DNA from: Onchocerca volvulus
Taxonomy: Eukaryota > Nematoda > Chromadorea > Rhabditida > Onchocercidae
Direction of reading: 5' to 3'
NCBI GenBank assembly: GCA_000499405.2
Contig: HG738138.1
Location: forward strand, 11,463,208-11,527,207
DNA length: 64,000 bases
The position numbers were made by a program, and so were the translations under genes. The notes beneath the pieces were generated by a model, which had not been told where the DNA came from, searched no databases, and saw nothing but the letters and a program-made list of their open reading frames with translations. Shown here piece after piece: positions 23,701 through 36,439 of the stretch. Each line of letters begins with the position of its first letter. Position 1 is the first letter of the stretch.

Positions 23701-26389
23701 GAATCATTAATTTCAGAACTAACACTAAAGCAATAAATAATTTCATAATAAAAAGTAAATGGGTACTTCAAATGATTACTACTACTAATATCATTCTTCG
23801 TGTAAAAAACAGGAAAAGTCAGGCGTGCCTGAGTTTCACAAGCAATAACTGTATTGAAAGCAAGATGGAGGGCATCCTCAACAGATTCACCACATGCTAC
23901 AAATCCATGATTCCGCAATAACATCACCTAAAACTTCTCATCAAATATTTCACGCATAAATTAGCAAGAGCTTCATTCAAACTAAAAAAAAAATTGGAAA
24001 TCTAACATCTAAAAAATTATCACTCATCCAAAAAAAAAAAAAAAAGAAAGAGAAAAAAAAAAGCACAACAATAAAATCACACACTCTAATTACAAAACTA
24101 TCTTGGAATAAGAAATTTGACGTTTCAGCTGCTTTAATTTGAATTTTCGCCGAAATCTATGACTAAGTATTAAAAGGTAATGATTATAGTTTATTATCAT
24201 GCTTGAGTGTACCAATAATAAAAGGTAAACATCGCATGCAATCGCGCATGGTTGACATCTGATACAATAAGATGACGATTCATTTGGTCGATTCATTTGC
24301 ATAACTTCTGGAGACTGAGGCCTAGGTTTTTTTACTTGCCTAAAGCAAAAATCTTGGAAGATTGTATCCGGATTACCGGGATTTCAGCAGTATCCAAAAT
24401 GATGCCCTAAAAACTGGACGATTTTGACCAGTACTTCGCATATAAAATCCTTGTTTCATCAGAAGTAAAAACAACTAAATTTCGCAAAACTCACATTTTT
24501 ATCGCCGAGATCTTTGACGATTGATTCCATTTCAGACTTATCATCTAATATACCCTGAAAATTTCTTATTTTAGGAAGCTTCAGGCGCCACTTATAAGAC
24601 AGTTTAAATATAGTTTTAAAGTACATATATCTACCTCTTCCACTGAAAAATTTTCAAAGAGGAACGAATCATATTATTCGAATTCGTCCAGAATAAGAGT
24701 AAACAAAAGAATACCTGATAGTTATGATAGCCGACAGGACCAATGATCATTGCTTCCTGAGAAAGTGGCAGAAGACCGCATTTCATCGATGAAATTGCAG
24801 AAACAACAGCAGTATGCATGTGCAATACGCACCTCACGTCGGGACGTGCTTTATGAATTGCCGCATGCAAGATGTAACCTGCCTAAAAACAATTAACTAT
24901 TTATCAGCTGAATCTCAACAGTACTATAAATAACTGGAATGATAAGAGTGAAATGAAAATTTAGACAACTAAGATGATATTTACTTGATTAATTCCTAAT
25001 TTGGTGGAACCACGATCAATGATTTCACCATTAATGTTGATTTTTATCAGCGACCTGGCGGTAATTTCATGGTACAACAATCCGAATGGATTAATCAATA
25101 TCTCGTCTGAATCTGGCAATTTTAGCTGAAAACGATAAGGAATCCTTATTATTTTCATAAATTAACATTGGCATCAACTGTCATTCGATCAAATATAATT
25201 AAATTAATGAGTACATATTCTAGATACTGTATGTGGTGTATACTATAAGAATTAAAAAGTGATCATTCATATAAACATGGGTGAGTCGCTTAACACAATC
25301 TACGTATTCCAGAAAAGTTAAGTCGCCTATAATAACATTCTGAAACAAAGATCTAATCCAATGAACAATCTAGGAGCATATACTTTCTGTCCCTAAATAT
25401 AGTATTAAAAAGAAAAAACAATAATCCTCACCGTAATATGGTTGTAAATTCCCTGCGACCACTGAAAAAGATCCACTAAACGATACAGTGAAGCTAATTT
25501 ATTCCTGAATAGTTTTTCTGTTCGCGTATAACTACTACTTCCTTTGAGATCGGCAATGGGCAACACAGCTCCAACTCCTTATAAATTCATCATTTTATAC
25601 TGGCAAACGATACGAATGCTATGAAAATGTAAATTAGAAAATATAAAATTCCATTAATCGTTAGAGATCCAATATATGCATTCCATAATTATGTCATGAA
25701 TATATTGCCGCTGTGTTTACATTTGTTAAGAATTATAATTTAGTTTTCCTTCATCACAGGAAAAAAAAATAATTCGCAGGATTTACCAATATTATGAAGA
25801 CTGGATGCTGCTATTCGGCCATGAGGAAGGGTAAGTTCAGAAAGCCGCTGCAGTGTTTTCAAGTGATCCGGATCACTTTTGTGGCTCTCACTTTCCTGTT
25901 TGATGAGTTCTTCTAGTTCTCTGCAAAAACTTTTCGACTCTAATACTTCTTGTACCCGTTTTCGCCTTTCCATTTCGGACAAATCTTCCTGCAAATAATT
26001 AGAAATAGTCCGCTTAAGCAACAACAGCATTGACACGTCTTATTATTAAGTCATAAAGAGCTGAAAACTATACAGCCATACACAAAAGTGAACAAACAAG
26101 CAAAACACGAACAACCATAAAAACAGATGACAAAAATTTCATTAAATCTAAACTCCCCCAAGATGACATTTAATAATTGTAGTGAATTCGAGTTTCGAAA
26201 TATATGCTGCTACTCTGTGATAAAAGACAAATCATTCTAACAGACTAAATTATCAATGCTACGAAAAAATATAACCTTAATAGCTGCTGGCCTTTGCAAT
26301 TCCTTGATGTATTCTGGATCTTCAGGATCGAAATTGACAAACGAACGTCCAGCAGTTCCATTAGATGCACCATTCGTCTTACTAGGCAT
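17702..26389 (-). CDS. add-1: Adducin (actin/spectrin membrane-skeleton protein)
   Basis: Exons in phase: 26276-26389 (ATG), 25787-25988, 25432-25577, 24985-25125, 24715-24882, 24495-24554, 23829-23927 or 22798-22896, 22274-22361, 22088-22194, 21803-21919, 21300-21452, 20805-21017, 20541-20639, 20100-20271, 19717-19863, 19170-19268, 18381-18446, 18008-18057, 17702-17770; 769 residues. Adducin caps actin barbed ends and recruits spectrin to the cortical cytoskeleton. The head (~100-375) is a class II aldolase-like fold: [39 protein letters not shown] (222/224) and LLRNHG (H284). The neck ([20 protein letters not shown]) and tail ([11 protein letters not shown], then [20 protein letters not shown]) match animal adducins. 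The tail ends [18 protein letters not shown], a MARCKS-like basic calmodulin/PKC site on its own 69-nt exon. The 66-nt exon at 18381 is phase-neutral and may be skipped (747 residues). The coding start follows a TTTTTCCAG acceptor. Exon edges from 19.2 to 18.0 kb are the least certain. Confidence 0.94.
22798..22896 (-). other. add-1: Adducin alternative exon 7B
   Basis: 99 nt, 33 codons, phase 0-0, with acceptor GCACTTCAG and donor CAG|GTTCAA. It encodes [20 protein letters not shown] followed by [13 protein letters not shown], an aligned counterpart of exon 7A with no indels. Splicing exon 6 (ending GDKN) to either and then to exon 8 ([11 protein letters not shown]) keeps the frame. The 7B version is nearer to vertebrate adducin in the helix (VEEA...YIHNLVVACE-like) but replaces the conserved RNHG by RTNG. 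Including both exons in one mRNA would also stay in frame but duplicate the segment, so exclusive use is the sensible reading. Confidence 0.9.
23829..23927 (-). other. add-1: Adducin alternative exon 7A with GC donor
   Basis: 99 nt, 33 codons, phase 0-0, encoding [20 protein letters not shown] followed by [13 protein letters not shown] (residues 278-310 of the model). The acceptor is ACTTCTCA-opposed AAGTTTTAG; the donor reads CAG|GCACGC, a GC rather than GT donor. The RNHG motif is as in other adducins. It lies 932 bases upstream, in gene direction, of its homologue 7B. Without exon 7 of either kind the protein would lose 33 residues of the head but remain in frame. Confidence 0.9.
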
Positions 26390-26404
26390 AATGCCTGGAA
26401 AAAG
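26390..26404 (-). promoter_or_regulatory. Acceptor before the adducin start (spliced-leader or 5'UTR intron)
   Basis: On the minus strand the sequence reads GCTTCTTTTTCCAG then GCATT then the ATG. A strong pyrimidine-rich acceptor five bases before the start codon is the arrangement expected for nematode SL trans-splicing, or for the end of an intron in the 5' untranslated region. The sequence alone does not distinguish these, because no upstream exon can be identified. Confidence 0.55.
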
Positions 26405-26440
26405 AAGCATGCAGAAGAATGTATTTATGCGAATATTTAT

Positions 26441-26516
26441 CGATAATGAAAAACACAATTACAAATATTGCTTGAAACATACTTAAACGATAATGAAAAA
26501 CACAACTACAAATATT
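26441..26516. repeat. Recent 47-bp tandem duplication upstream of adducin
   Basis: cgataatgaaaaacacaatt plus acaaatatt (26441-26469) is repeated at 26488-26516 with a single substitution in 29 bases; the spacing is 47 bases. The near identity indicates a recent event. It sits within 130 bases upstream of the adducin coding start, so it lies in the promoter, 5' leader or outron. Confidence 0.9.
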
Positions 26517-29500
26517 ACTCATTATTGATTTGGACTGAACTCTTATTTAAATTTGAATTACCAATCCCAATTATTCGACCCATTAAAAAAGCAAGCATAG
26601 AAGAAAAATCCACTCAGTTTATGGCCTCCGAAAAGTTTTGGCAAAATGTACCCTAAATCCTTTGAAGACTTTCACTTTGACGAATGACCAAATCGAAACC
26701 ACTTCGCAGCTCCTATCATTCTCTATCGCCTCCTTAACAATCATACTCTTTCTTCGCTTTAGTAATTATAATATTCAACTTAATGTACAATTCCAATTTT
26801 TTAAGTATGCTTAAGTTTGATAATTTCATCAATCTTTGTATTCTCTTATATATTCATGCCAATCCTGAATTTATAATCACAATTTCCTCAAATCCTGTTC
26901 ATCTTCCCGGAAAAATCCATTATCAGTTTATGTTTTTGTTTCCGATTGTGTGATAAGTCCGGAATAGAAGAACGGACATTTTCATTCATTCATAATTAAC
27001 AGATAACGATATTATCACCGCATATGAAATTTTTAAAATCTCAAATCAAATTCAATATTGAAGTTCAAAAAGTGTTAAAAAACTTTGGTAATGATGAAAG
27101 ACTATGGTCGAGTACAAACATATCATCATAAGGCTCCTTTCAAAGTGTTAATCTGTTCAGTGGTATTCAATGCATAGTTTTGAATTTAGAATTAGGTGAC
27201 AAAAAATTCTTACATCTCAGTATTTGAAAAGTTATCAGAAATCATTGCTAATGATTAGAAGTTTGATTCACAATAGCGATCTTTTCTATTCTCAGTAGTA
27301 CCGATGAAGATTCCCTCTAGATGAATATATCTCATGTTAGTCTGACACTAATATTTTACAAATCGGAAATAGTTCTTCAGGAAATTCGTCACAACATGCT
27401 CGAAATTGTCGAAATTGTATGTTCATCCTTATCGCACAAATCAATTTACTCCATCGCATAACAATTTTTAATTGTTGCATCATTTCGAAATTTATATATT
27501 ACAGGCTAGTCGTAATTTATATTTCAAATTATTGACATTCTAAGTTGTGTATGGATCAAATGAGAAGTTCTCGTCATTCTATTACTTCATGTTATTTACC
27601 TAATTTATACCTAATTATAGAACCAAATTTACAAAATAAAGAGACAAAGAATGTTGAAATGAATGAAAACAAAGAATAAGGTTTATAAAACAGGCTGTAG
27701 GAGAAAGCGAAAAAATGAAAGTGATGGATTGGAACGTTAAGCTCTCTAGAATTCACAGAATTAATCAAACTATGGTGACAGCTTTTTCGCAAATAAATGA
27801 GCTGCTTACAGACAACGCTATTTACATTCAAGAAAAAATAAGTATATGCTTAAATAACATTTTGAAATACTTCGAAACAAATCTATTCAAAGTAATGAAA
27901 TGTAACTGAAAAGAAAAAAAGAAAAAAAAAGGCCATTCTTAAAATAGAAATTAAATTTTCACGAAAAATTAGAATTTAATAGTACTGCCGCATAATATTC
28001 AAAAAAAAGAGACTAATTAATCACAGCCCACGTAAAGACTTCTATGCGCTCGTAATAGAGATAGCAGATATGACTAAAATAATTAATCCAGTATATACCT
28101 AACTTTGCTGCAATCGATCAGCAGCAATTTCCAAAAACATGGAAAATATCGCAACAGATACTCGAATTATCTTAAAAATACTCGTCATCCAATAAAGTTA
28201 GTAATCAATCAATCGACAGAAATGGTTATTAATCACTTGAATAATTTCAATAATTTTTTTTTTAAAAAGACAATAAATTCTGCTTTATAATCGTTATCAG
28301 CGATATCAAATGATCGCATAGATAAATAAAAACACTCGTATGAGAAGAATACCAGTGGTGAAATATAAAACTTGTGTGATTTGCTTAAATTACGCTATTA
28401 TTACTACACTGATTCTAAATTTGCCAGAATTTAATGTCCTGGAACTATTATACTCTAAAATAATTTTTATTATATTTTCTAAACAATAATCAGATATTGC
28501 CTTTTATTTCATGAATATTTCTATTTATTTATGAATCCTAACGTTTATAAAATACTTTTTTTTTCTTGTTTGATCATTTCTTTTAAAGATTAAAAATAAA
28601 AAAAAAAAGACAAGAAAATAACATCATACTATACAAATGATGTTAAATTATTATTACAGTTTTTATCATTAATTACCACATATTGTATATTTCGTTGTTG
28701 GTAATTATAGTTTATGAGCTAACAAGATGATTAACATCTTAGTGATTGTGAATATATCGAAATCATACGACAGATTTAAATAAGCTAAAGTAATGAAGTC
28801 ACATTACTCCTTTGATCACATCTTGAAAGAAATCAAAGTTAGGTAAAGAGTACTCAAAGTTCCAACAACAATTTCCAGGAAGAGAGAGAAGCAAGCAAAT
28901 GCACTGCAACAAATAGCATTTAAAGGAAACCATTATCGAAATAATTTGTTTGGAATGACAAATTTTAGAAAAAAAAAGGTTTGAAGGGCGACAAAATAGC
29001 GCACAGCCTGCAATCGAAGCAAGAAGCACCGTAAGAGCATGATATTAGGAACTTGAACATTAAGTAGAGAGAAAGAAAAAAGGGAAGACAGAGAGATATT
29101 CCAAGTGGAACAATTCCATAATTTCTCAACAGGAATGTTATGAAATGATAATTCTCGGGATTATCTTCAATAACCCATTTGGTGGAAATTTATTCCCCGG
29201 TTCAAGTTTGAACATAATTTCTATTAAGAACTGAAAAGTTAATAAATATTGAAAGTGTAGAATACTTTTTCATTTTTGTGCTTTACTCGGTTATTATGAA
29301 AACTGCTAAAGCCTTTCCTGATTTCTCATTAAAATTCTCTTTTATATTTATCTTGCTGAAAATAAACTGCAAGCAGATAGAGATGTTGAAGGTCAATCTT
29401 TTCACTTAGTTAGATGTCATCGAAATGTCATCGAAAAATATTTTCGAAAGCTATAACGAATAAATCGAAGAGAAAATGTAGCTTTTGAATGTTCAAATAT

Positions 29501-31420
29501 CAACAATCGGATCAACTAATAACAACCACTGATCACATGGCATAAACAGTAATTCAAAATTCTCTAAAAATATATTTCAAATTCGCCTCATTGTTATTGC
29601 AAGCTTCGTTTTAGAGAATGAAATATAACACGTGAAAAAATATCTACTAGTTGGGATTTTGCCAATTCTCGAAAATATCCAAAAAAAACGAAAAAATATT
29701 AAATCGAAAAATATGAAAAACGGAAGTTTCTTTAAAAAAAAAAAAGAAAAAATCTACAAAAGTTCAACTACCTAGGAATAACAAATGTTAGGCATTATTC
29801 GATTTTTTTTTTCTTTTTCTTTTCCATTTTACCAATTCGTTTTTTAAGTGGTCAAGACAAATTTTTTGCCAAATAAATTGATTGAAGTTTAGAATTGTTC
29901 TTCAGTTAATGCAACACACTATATTAAGAATGTCAATAAAATTTAGAGGAATATCGATTGAGAAATTTTATGAACACATGCATTAAAAAAAAAAATAAAG
30001 AAATTTAAAATGAAAGTGGAAAAAGTAGAAGAGCATCATCCAGTTAACCATGATCACTTCTTTCTCCCTTCGATCCATTTCTTATTTCTCCCAACTTCTA
30101 CTGCTAACAACATAACCGATCGAAGTTGGACATATTGTTACGTAATCTGGACAGCTGTTTTCAAAAATGAATGACTTAGTTCAGGTGATAAACAAATTCA
30201 ATGTGTACACAAGAAATGATGAATTTTGAATTTGAATTTAATAGAAATACATTTAAAAATTTGAAAATAAGACTGCAGTCAACAATAAACATATGAATGA
30301 ATCCCACTAAGGAATTTCAAAATGTCAAAAAAAATTATAAGGCATTTCCCATTGATTTTTGCAGTACATTTAAAATATTCGATAAGTTAATTGACAATTA
30401 AAATCAAGTTGATAGTGGAAAGAAAAAAAGAAACAAAAAAAATTAATGGGATGAAATGCCTGTTCGATTTCATCACTTTAAAATTAATAAAAAATCAGTT
30501 TTTCCCACTCATTAATTCCTTCGCTTATTTATTTTATTTTATTATTTTTTTTCTTTCAAATAGATTTAAACTTTCCGTAATCATATCATAAATATTTATA
30601 GATAAGAAAGTTGGCACTTAAATTTCAATCGATGTCACTTCGTCATATGAAATAATAAACATAAAAAAACAGTTTAAGAAGACGGAAAATACAACGCTGT
30701 AAAATATTGCATAAATAATATTGGAAATTAGATTACAGCTTAAAAAGATTTACAATCAAAATTATAAAGCAATTGATAAAATAATGAAAAGAACAAGAAT
30801 CACAATATTTACTAATAGCTAGCAACATATGATGCTGAATTTCGCGTTTAAAAGCTATCATTTTCATGATCCTAATCTCTTTCGTATTGCTTCTTTATAC
30901 CTTGAAATTTGAACTTGCTCAAATATAAATAAACAAATGTTAATAAGTAAATACCTAATTAATTATTCAATCGCCTGTGTGAAATATTTCTTTTCTCTTC
31001 TTGTCTCTTGAAATTACGCCTGTTGAACAATTAATTTCACGAATGAAAACAGCACTGAATCCTCAAAAAATTTCCGGAACTCCAAAAAACAAGGCCCTTG
31101 TATTTCAAGAGAATCTCAGTATTACCACAACTAACTAAAATCAGCACTGGCTAAAGAAGATATCAAAGTTATTATAAAACATGTGAAAGTTTCCTGATAA
31201 AACGACCTTGTCTTCAATTTCATAGTATATTTTATTCACAAATAAATAATTAAATATATATTTGCTTAAGAATATTAAATATATGCGCTATGAATTAGAT
31301 CACACGATTCAAAATTTGACGAAACCAGAGGAAATGAGCGAAGTTAAAGAATACTGCTCCAGAGAAGATAAATGACGAAATTAGGATTAAAGTTCAATTT
31401 GCTCTCGACATCTTTTGCTG
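26517..31420. other. AT-rich region upstream of adducin
   Basis: Nothing that I can support as a gene. Open frames are short, rich in K, N, I, F and L, and have no in-phase splice chains. A 54-codon frame opens near 30009 on the plus strand (MKVEKVEEHHPVNHDHFFLP...), unsupported by anything else. It presumably holds adducin promoter or 5' exons. Confidence 0.5.
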
Positions 31421-31566
31421 TTATGCGAGAGATGGAAGAGTTGAGAATTTGATGACTCTTGTCTGGTCATCGACAATCTCGTCATCAATATCTCTTGTGG
31501 CTACATCAAAAATGAAAGAGTCTGGATTGAAATTCAGTGGCCCTGGTTTGGTCAACTCGATGATAA
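31421..31566 (-). CDS. Candidate terminal exon, acidic, unknown
   Basis: After an acceptor-like CCACATCAG, 48 codons are open to TAA at 31421: PGPLNFNPDSFIFDVATRDI then DDEIVDDQTRVIKFSTLPSL. The aspartate-rich, non-repetitive composition in a local GC-richer island is coding-like. There is no ATG in frame, so it would be a last exon with partners at higher coordinates; I could not link any. The peptide is not recognised. It could instead be a 5' untranslated exon of adducin that is open by chance. Confidence 0.35.
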
Positions 31567-31679
31567 CTGATGTGGTCAGTCAATCTCTCACTTTCCTTCT
31601 ACAGTTCAAATAGATCGATCACGGCCACTAAATAATTCATTACGAATCTTCGCATTGATTGGCAGAGATATGCACATCA

Positions 31680-31946
31680 ATGTGTGTGTCCGTCCATCCG
31701 TCCGTTCGTATTCATTCTCGATCGGATGATGAAAGGATGGAAGAGGCAGGGACGATCAACTTCGAAGAGACCGCTTATTTGAATTATACTTTAGCTCTCC
31801 CAACACTCAACACAATCAATACAATGGAAAAAAAGCTCTCCATTCGTTTCCACTATGGAAACGAGAAAAAAAAGCTTGCTGGAAGAATATGGATTAGTTG
31901 GAGGGGAAGGAAAGATGTGAAAGTGAAGTATGAACTAGAACGATAG
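31680..31946 (+). CDS. Orphan ORF in a GC-richer island
   Basis: 88 codons from ATG 31680 to TAG 31946 in DNA of about 43% G+C, well above the surroundings. The product is hydrophilic with a basic C-terminus (GRIWISWRGRKDVKVKYELE). It begins with a tandem cgtccatccgtccgttcg motif, and an acceptor-like TTGGCAG lies 14 bases before the ATG. There is no recognisable domain. The island could equally be a promoter or untranslated exon, and the frame chance. Confidence 0.25.
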   Translation: MCVSVHPSVRIHSRSDDERMEEAGTINFEETAYLNYTLALPTLNTINTMEKKLSIRFHYGNEKKKLAGRIWISWRGRKDVKVKYELER

Positions 31947-34188
31947 CAATTTCCTTGAAAGACTGTTCAATAATCGAAATAAAATAGCTATTACATCATT
32001 TCATATAATTAATTAATCGTCATTTAAAATGAATATCATGTTAAAAATTAGAACTTGAAATGACTGAAAACTAAAATATATTCTCCTAAAGTAATGATCA
32101 GAAGAAAGTATGGAATGAAAAAAAGAATATCGAAGTTGTAATGATACAATCGTTGCTTAACTTCAATGATTACTGATAAATGATTTGCAGGATCAAATGG
32201 GATTTTCTAGATTTTTTTTCTAGCTAAAAATTTTCTTCCATCTCTTTCTTTTGCAATAATTTTCATAAAGCGCAATGGATCATTGTTTTCTCGAAATTTA
32301 TAAATTCCATGTATTTATATTTCTAATCCAATAATGTTAATGAATTACCATTTATTCCTCTTCTTCCATAATTCCATCTCAATGTTTATTTCAAATTATT
32401 ACGTAATCATGTTTGGCGCAATATTTTGAAAAATATCATTTGTCATTTCTAAAGTTAAATCGTATGATAATAACTTTCATGAACTTAAGAATGGTTTTCA
32501 CTGCTACATGGAAAATTATTCGAAATAGCAAAATTTATGAATGTATAAATGGATTAGTCAAATTTCAAAGAATTCAAAATTTCCATTTGCATTTATTGAT
32601 AGATTAAGCTAAGTTTAATTTTTGAAATCGAAAAATTTTTTTTTGAATGAATGCTGCGTTATTATTGACCCATCTTATATAGGAATCAATTTTTTTTTTT
32701 TTTCTTAGAAAAAAGATAAATGGAACTAATAATCCATGAATATATGGATTATAAGCAAACATCAATGTCTCCAAAGCTTCCGATCATTTTCCAGTTCTTA
32801 CTTTATCATATAATAATATTGTAGAGAGTACAATATTTCATGAAAATTTATCTAAATGAAAGCTCATTCCTGGAAAAAATACTGTTGAAAGAAATGATGG
32901 AAAAGGAATCATTCAAGAACATCGTTTTAAGCAGTTTATATTGTGATGTTTGAAGAATAATACAGAAAAATTTTAAAAATACTGAGGAAAATGCTTCGTA
33001 ACATCAAAAATAAAAAAAAAGTGGAAGTTTAGTAAGCTGAGAAGAAGAAAGTTTAAAATGGAAAGCATTTTAAATGCACAAAATTGTTGGAATACACCAA
33101 ACAATGATGTGAATTTTCCTGTGAGGAAGAATGATGAAGTTTAGAATTTTTTCTTTTTTTTTTTGTCCCGCTATCATTGAAATGGTACACATTTATAAAA
33201 TATGCAAAAGAAAAAATGAAGCCAACCAAAATTTCAATCCGGTTTTAGCATCATCGAAATGCATGCACTCGATCTGAACGTACCCATGAAGAAGAGAAAA
33301 AATCTTTTTTTTTTTTATGTGACAATCAAACTCTGATTGATTGATAAAAGAGAAAAAAAGAAAGAAAAAATGAGCAAAAAAAGAAATTTCAAGATTCAAT
33401 TAGCAATTATTTCATTGAATATTAACAGGAAAAATTTTCACAAAGTCATCTAAAAAAAAAAAAGAAAAATGCATTTCATTGTACGGAAGATCAAAAATCC
33501 AAGATGATTTGTTAAGTTTCGGTCGATTAAGTAGAATATTTTTTTAAGAAAAGTTTCAATTATTTGTCTCAAGGAATAAATAATTTCAAATTCTAACTGA
33601 TAATAATTCAAATATTCAATCTGATTTATCATCTTTAATATGTATTCTCTTGAATGTAAATCTAGTTTCGAGAATGAGTTAGAATGAGTGAATGGCTAAG
33701 AAAGTTTGAAATTTTATAAATTATATGAATACAACCATCACAGATGTAAAAACCAAATTACTATTTTGCTGATACTTGTTTTTATTTTATTTTTTTGCTC
33801 TCAGATTTGTTTCAACAACCAATGGAATGAGAATATACAACGAAATGAAATATTCGTAGGTTATTTAATTTTTATCAAACAATTATTAATTTATCACATT
33901 TGCTCCACACTTTATACTTCTTTCTTGTTTGCGAAGTTGTAATATACCTAAATTCGAATAGAAAAACTGAGATAATAAGTAACTATCTAGAATAACATTC
34001 ATTGAAATAATAAATTCACTCATATTACTTTACAATCACTTCCATTTGATGCTGATCAGTATCAAATGTCAGTAACTTTATGACAATCCGATCACTGGCT
34101 GACAAGTATGTATAGATAAACATACACCTATATATATGCAAGCAAACAAATGCATGTTACATATAGGAAACATTAAAGGTAAAATACA

Positions 34189-34189
<1 letters not shown>

Positions 34190-34240
<51 letters not shown>
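34190..34240. repeat. (CA)n microsatellite
   Basis: An uninterrupted CA run of about 25 units, perfect throughout, in intergenic DNA. It is likely length-polymorphic and usable as a marker. Confidence 0.98.
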
Positions 34241-34242
<2 letters not shown>

Positions 34243-36439
34243 ATGATGCAGACAATCTATTTTCAATTTAAAAGAAAAAAAAAACCTTCGATAACAATCT
34301 AATGAAGAATGCTTACGAGGCCAAAATAACATTTTATATCGAATTTAATCTGTTGATCGTTTCTATGAAATTCTGTCAATAACAACTAATTAAAAAGATC
34401 AAACTCTGATAGTGAAGGAAGGAATTGATGAAAAGCTCATCATTAATCGTTTTCCTTTTCTCAACATTCATATTTTTCGATTTTCTATCCTCTAAAATTA
34501 TCTTTCAGGAAATATTGACTTATTTCTAGCATTTGCTAATAAAGTTTCGTTATTTAGATATTTGAACATTATAAATAGTAGACTCTTCGAGCAAATCCCT
34601 ACTTTTTCGAGCATTAAATTGCATTGTGACAATTTCGATCGATTGGAGAAGCTAAATACGACTTGGTAAACATCATTGTGGTCTGGTCTACTGAAAAGAT
34701 TTAACAGTAGAATAGTTGAGGAACTAAACGACCATCTGATTTATAACAATTGGATCAATAGATCATCTTACATGCCGATACATATTCACATACACATAAA
34801 TGAAGCACGCAAGCTGCTCTTAATTAAATTAATTAATTGACTTGTTCTTAGCAGGCTTGCTCTATTCTATGTGAAGCTTTCATCTAATATACAACAGCCA
34901 GTCTACCATTCAATGCTCTCATCCAGAATGCAGTTGTTGGTTAGCTCCGAAAATGACTTTATTAACGGGCATCAGATGCAAATCGGATATTGACGGCTTC
35001 TTTCATTGCTTCCATTTCCTATCATTTTTTTTCCTATCCTTGGCTTTTCTTGTCCATTTTCATTACCAGGCTTTCGTCTTCCTTATTATATGCTACCAAT
35101 TGAATTTCTCTCTTTTTTTCCGTTTTTAATTCAAATGCTAACTTGTTTTACTTCATGAATTCAGCCGGAGGCCTTTTTCTTTCTCGAAATTTCTTACATA
35201 TACTTAATCTTCTATCAGTATAAGTTTCAATAAATATCTTAAGCAATAAGCAGTAACTTGAAGATAAATATGATAGAATCAAAAAATCATGTCAGATTTA
35301 TAATGTTATCATGAAATAACTAAAAATAATTGAAACAATGAATTCATAATTGCAAAAAAAAAATCCAATTTTCAAATGATTTCCATCTGGAAGATTGAAG
35401 AGATTATAAATGGTGCCAAGACGCGGCAAATGTATCCTTTTTGAAAAATTAATTCCCATATATTTTTTAAGCTTATATTTTGAAATATGCATACTTTTTA
35501 TTTCTAATATAGATGGATCCAATTTTTTCGACTCATTCAAACTACGCTTTAAAAAAAAAAAAAAGAAAAAAAAATGAAACGTTTCGTTCATTAATGCTAT
35601 GAAACATGAGCTGTAAATCTTTGAACGTCGGTCATTTAAACAGAATTAAAGATTTTCAGCCAATATGCTTAGTTCCTTCGTCATTACTCATTTTGTTGAG
35701 ATAGAATGAGTGAGGAAAATGGCACATTTTTAGCTATTTTGGCTTGGAACAATTTCAAAGAGACTAAGGAAAAAAGTGCATAATAAAACACATACTTGAA
35801 CCTAGTCATGGGACATACTACATCGGTAAAATTTATCAATAACGCTTAGCTGAAGTAATACCATCAAATTTATAATATGTGAGTCTATAACTCTTAGCAA
35901 TTATATAACAAAAGACTATCGATTGAAGCCTATCGATTACGTAAATTTCACAACATCACTGATGGCTCAAAAGTTTGAGGCCCAAAACTAACTTACTATA
36001 CATGCCGAAAATAGCAATTAGCAAACGAAAATGCTGAGATCGTTGAAAGTAGAAAAAATAAAATCGATGGATGTTACAAACAAGAATAGATGATGTGCGA
36101 AATGTTGACATTACATATCTTTACGTGACCTGAATATCATAGTAACCGAAAATATAATCATCCAATTGTCATACCAAACAAAATGATTCCGGAGCATATA
36201 TATATGGATGAGCAATGATAACCTTTGTTTACGCATTAATTTTCGAGAAACATTTATTAATAGGGTCAGTTAAAGGTCAGGAGATTTGAAGAAAGAAGAG
36301 AGGGAGAGAAAAAAAAAAAAAAGAAAAACGAAGTGATAAGGAAAAGAAATAGAAACATTGAGCTATCTTTGTTTTGATCTGAATTATTTGAATAGAATCC
36401 ATCAGATGCCGTATACTGTTGGTAGGTGGTACAAATGGA

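Noticed and set aside
34889..34990. Short plus-strand frame after an ACAACAG acceptor-like site (QPVYHSMLSSRMQLLVSSEN...)
   Set aside because: 33 codons only, no partner exons or family similarity.
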